A stretch of 6,936 nucleotides of DNA. Origin: Bryobacterales bacterium. Lineage in GTDB: Bacteria; Acidobacteriota; Terriglobia; Bryobacterales; Bryobacteraceae. The notes under the pieces were generated by a model. That model made no database searches. It had not been told where the DNA came from and worked only from the letters and a program-made list of their open reading frames with translations. A program made the position numbers and the translations under genes. Below, piece after piece: positions 5,869 to 6,936 of the stretch (position 1 is the stretch's first letter; each line of letters starts with the position of its first letter). The DNA lies in contig PLRZ01000411.1 of the NCBI GenBank assembly GCA_003164075.1, positions 1 through 6,936 on the forward strand, read 5' to 3'.

Positions 5869-6936
5869 TCACTTCCCGATGCAAAACGTCGAGAAGATGC
5901 GATTCAAAATGTCGTCGGCGGTGGTAGCGCCGGTGATGGCGTCGATGGGCCGTAGCGCCGCGTACAGATCCAGCAGCAACATCTCATGCGGGATGGCCGA
6001 TTCCACCGCGGCGGCCGCTTTCTCCAGGTAGGTCGCCGATTCCCTCAGCAACTGCTCGTGCCGCAAGCTGGTGATGAAGCCAGTCTCCTGTTCGAAGACG
6101 CCCTTGGGCGCAATCGCTTCCAGAATCAGCTCGCGCAGGCGCGGAATGCCCTCGCCAGTCAACGCGGAGACCGGGATGGCGGACTCCGGCGGCGGCTGGT
6201 GCGCCAAGTCGGCCTTGTTGCCGACCAGCAGGTGGCGGCCCTGCCGTTCGGCCCGGACAATGAGCGCGCGGTCCTGCTGGTCGAGGGGCTGCGAGAGATC
6301 TACCACCACCAGGGTCAGGTCGGAATCAGCCATGGCCCGATAGCTGCGTTCAATCCCCAGGCTCTCGACCAGCCCGGCCGATTCGCGTATGCCGGCGGTG
6401 TCGTAGAGCTTGACGGGGATTCCGGCGATGGCGGCGGTCTCCGATACCAGGTCGCGCGTGGTGCCGGGGATGTCGGTGACGATGGCGCGGTCCTGCTCCA
6501 GGAGGCGATTGAAGAGGCTGCTCTTGCCTACGTTGGGACGGCCGACCAGAGCCAGCGTCAGGCCTTCGCGCACCATCGCGCCGTACTGGAAGCTGGCGGC
6601 AAGCTGGCGGATGCCGGCGCGGACGGGCGCCAGGCGGCGCAGGATTTCGGCGGGCCCGGCCACGCTGACATCGTCGTCGGCGAAGTCGATCCCGGCTTCC
6701 AGAAGCGCGATCAGTTCCAGCAACTGCTCCTTCAGCGGGGCGATGCGCCGCGACACCGATCCGCCAGCCTGCTGTGCGGCGATGCGCGCCTGGTAGAGCG
6801 TGGTGGCGTCGATCAAATCGCGGACGGCTTCGGCTTGCGGAAGGTCGATCCTTCCCAGCAGGAAGGCACGCAGCGTGAATTCGCCCGGTTCGGCGAGGCG
6901 CGCGCCGGCGGCGAGGGCGCGCTCCACGGCATGGCG
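5869..6936 (-). CDS. mnmE: tRNA modification GTPase MnmE (5' end outside window)
   Basis: MnmE works with MnmG in the cytoplasm to add a carboxymethylaminomethyl (or aminomethyl) group to the wobble uridine U34 of certain tRNAs, using methylene-tetrahydrofolate and GTP hydrolysis. The visible 355 residues begin within the N-terminal folate-binding domain ([23 protein letters not shown]). They continue through the helical domain and the inserted G domain: GRPNVGKS (132-139), IPGTTRD (156-162), DTAG (179-182), NKAD (240-243) and SAL (257-259). The product ends with the family's C-terminal FCIGK, whose cysteine is functionally important. All GTPase motifs are intact. The reading frame stays open to the window edge (R-H-A-V before E-R-A-L), so the GTG at 6927 is an internal valine, not the start. 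Compared with the usual length of about 450 residues, roughly 100 N-terminal residues are missing. Confidence 0.97.
   Translation of the reverse strand, partial: RHAVERALAAGARLAEPGEFTLRAFLLGRIDLPQAEAVRDLIDATTLYQARIAAQQAGGSVSRRIAPLKEQLLELIALLEAGIDFADDDVSVAGPAEILRRLAPVRAGIRQLAASFQYGAMVREGLTLALVGRPNVGKSSLFNRLLEQDRAIVTDIPGTTRDLVSETAAIAGIPVKLYDTAGIRESAGLVESLGIERSYRAMADSDLTLVVVDLSQPLDQQDRALIVRAERQGRHLLVGNKADLAHQPPPESAIPVSALTGEGIPRLRELILEAIAPKGVFEQETGFITSLRHEQLLRESATYLEKAAAAVESAIPHEMLLLDLYAALRPIDAITGATTADDILNRIFSTFCIGK

Noticed and set aside
6925..6927. GTG considered as the start of mnmE.
   Set aside because: The frame is open upstream to the window edge and the residues before it still fit the N-terminal MnmE domain, so this codon is an internal valine.

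Overview
The window is high-GC bacterial DNA and looks like ordinary chromosome from a soil Acidobacteriota, most likely near the Bryobacterales/Candidatus Solibacter group. This placement is inference. It rests on a 266-residue secreted protein of a type I associate with acidobacterial genomes, a decayed DUF3857-like gene, GC-rich wobble positions, and GC-rich inverted repeats between genes. No RNA gene, CRISPR array, transposase or integrase was found.

Layout, left to right. (1) 62-1426 (+): a secreted or membrane-anchored right-handed parallel beta-helix protein. A perfect 15-bp inverted repeat places its start codon inside a potential stem. (2) 1458-1939 (+): a gene remnant that keeps a frameshifted signal peptide, the beginning of a DUF3857-like domain and a C-terminal tail in another frame, with the middle missing. 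(3) 1936-3042 (+): a YhcG/DUF1016-family PDDEXK nuclease-like protein. Its start overlaps the stop of the remnant, and its inter-domain linker is encoded by three consecutive palindromes. (4) 3035-3979 (+): a 2-dehydropantoate 2-reductase family protein (PanE/ApbA), overlapping the nuclease gene by 8 bp. (5) 3960-4664 (-): a lipoprotein with six repeated G-x-G-E/Q turns, whose 3' end overlaps that of panE by 20 bp. (6) 4665-4793: a short divergent intergenic region. (7) 4794-5594 (+): the conserved 266-residue secreted or membrane-associated protein of unknown function. (8) 5595-5868: a convergent intergenic region with GC-rich hairpin units in inverted orientation. (9) 5869-6936 (-): the C-terminal three quarters of MnmE (TrmE), the tRNA wobble-uridine modification GTPase, cut by the right edge of the window.

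The genes do not form one pathway. PanE (pantothenate/CoA synthesis, if the family call holds) and MnmE (tRNA modification) are housekeeping. The beta-helix protein, the lipoprotein and the 266-residue protein are envelope or exported proteins. The YhcG-like gene is accessory and sits beside gene debris, which fits a site of past rearrangement.

The most interesting signal is the palindrome array inside the YhcG-like gene. Pairing between arms is kept by a T-A to C-G double change even though one of the two changes alters an amino acid (Asp to Gly). This suggests the palindrome itself, or the mechanism that copied it, has shaped the protein.
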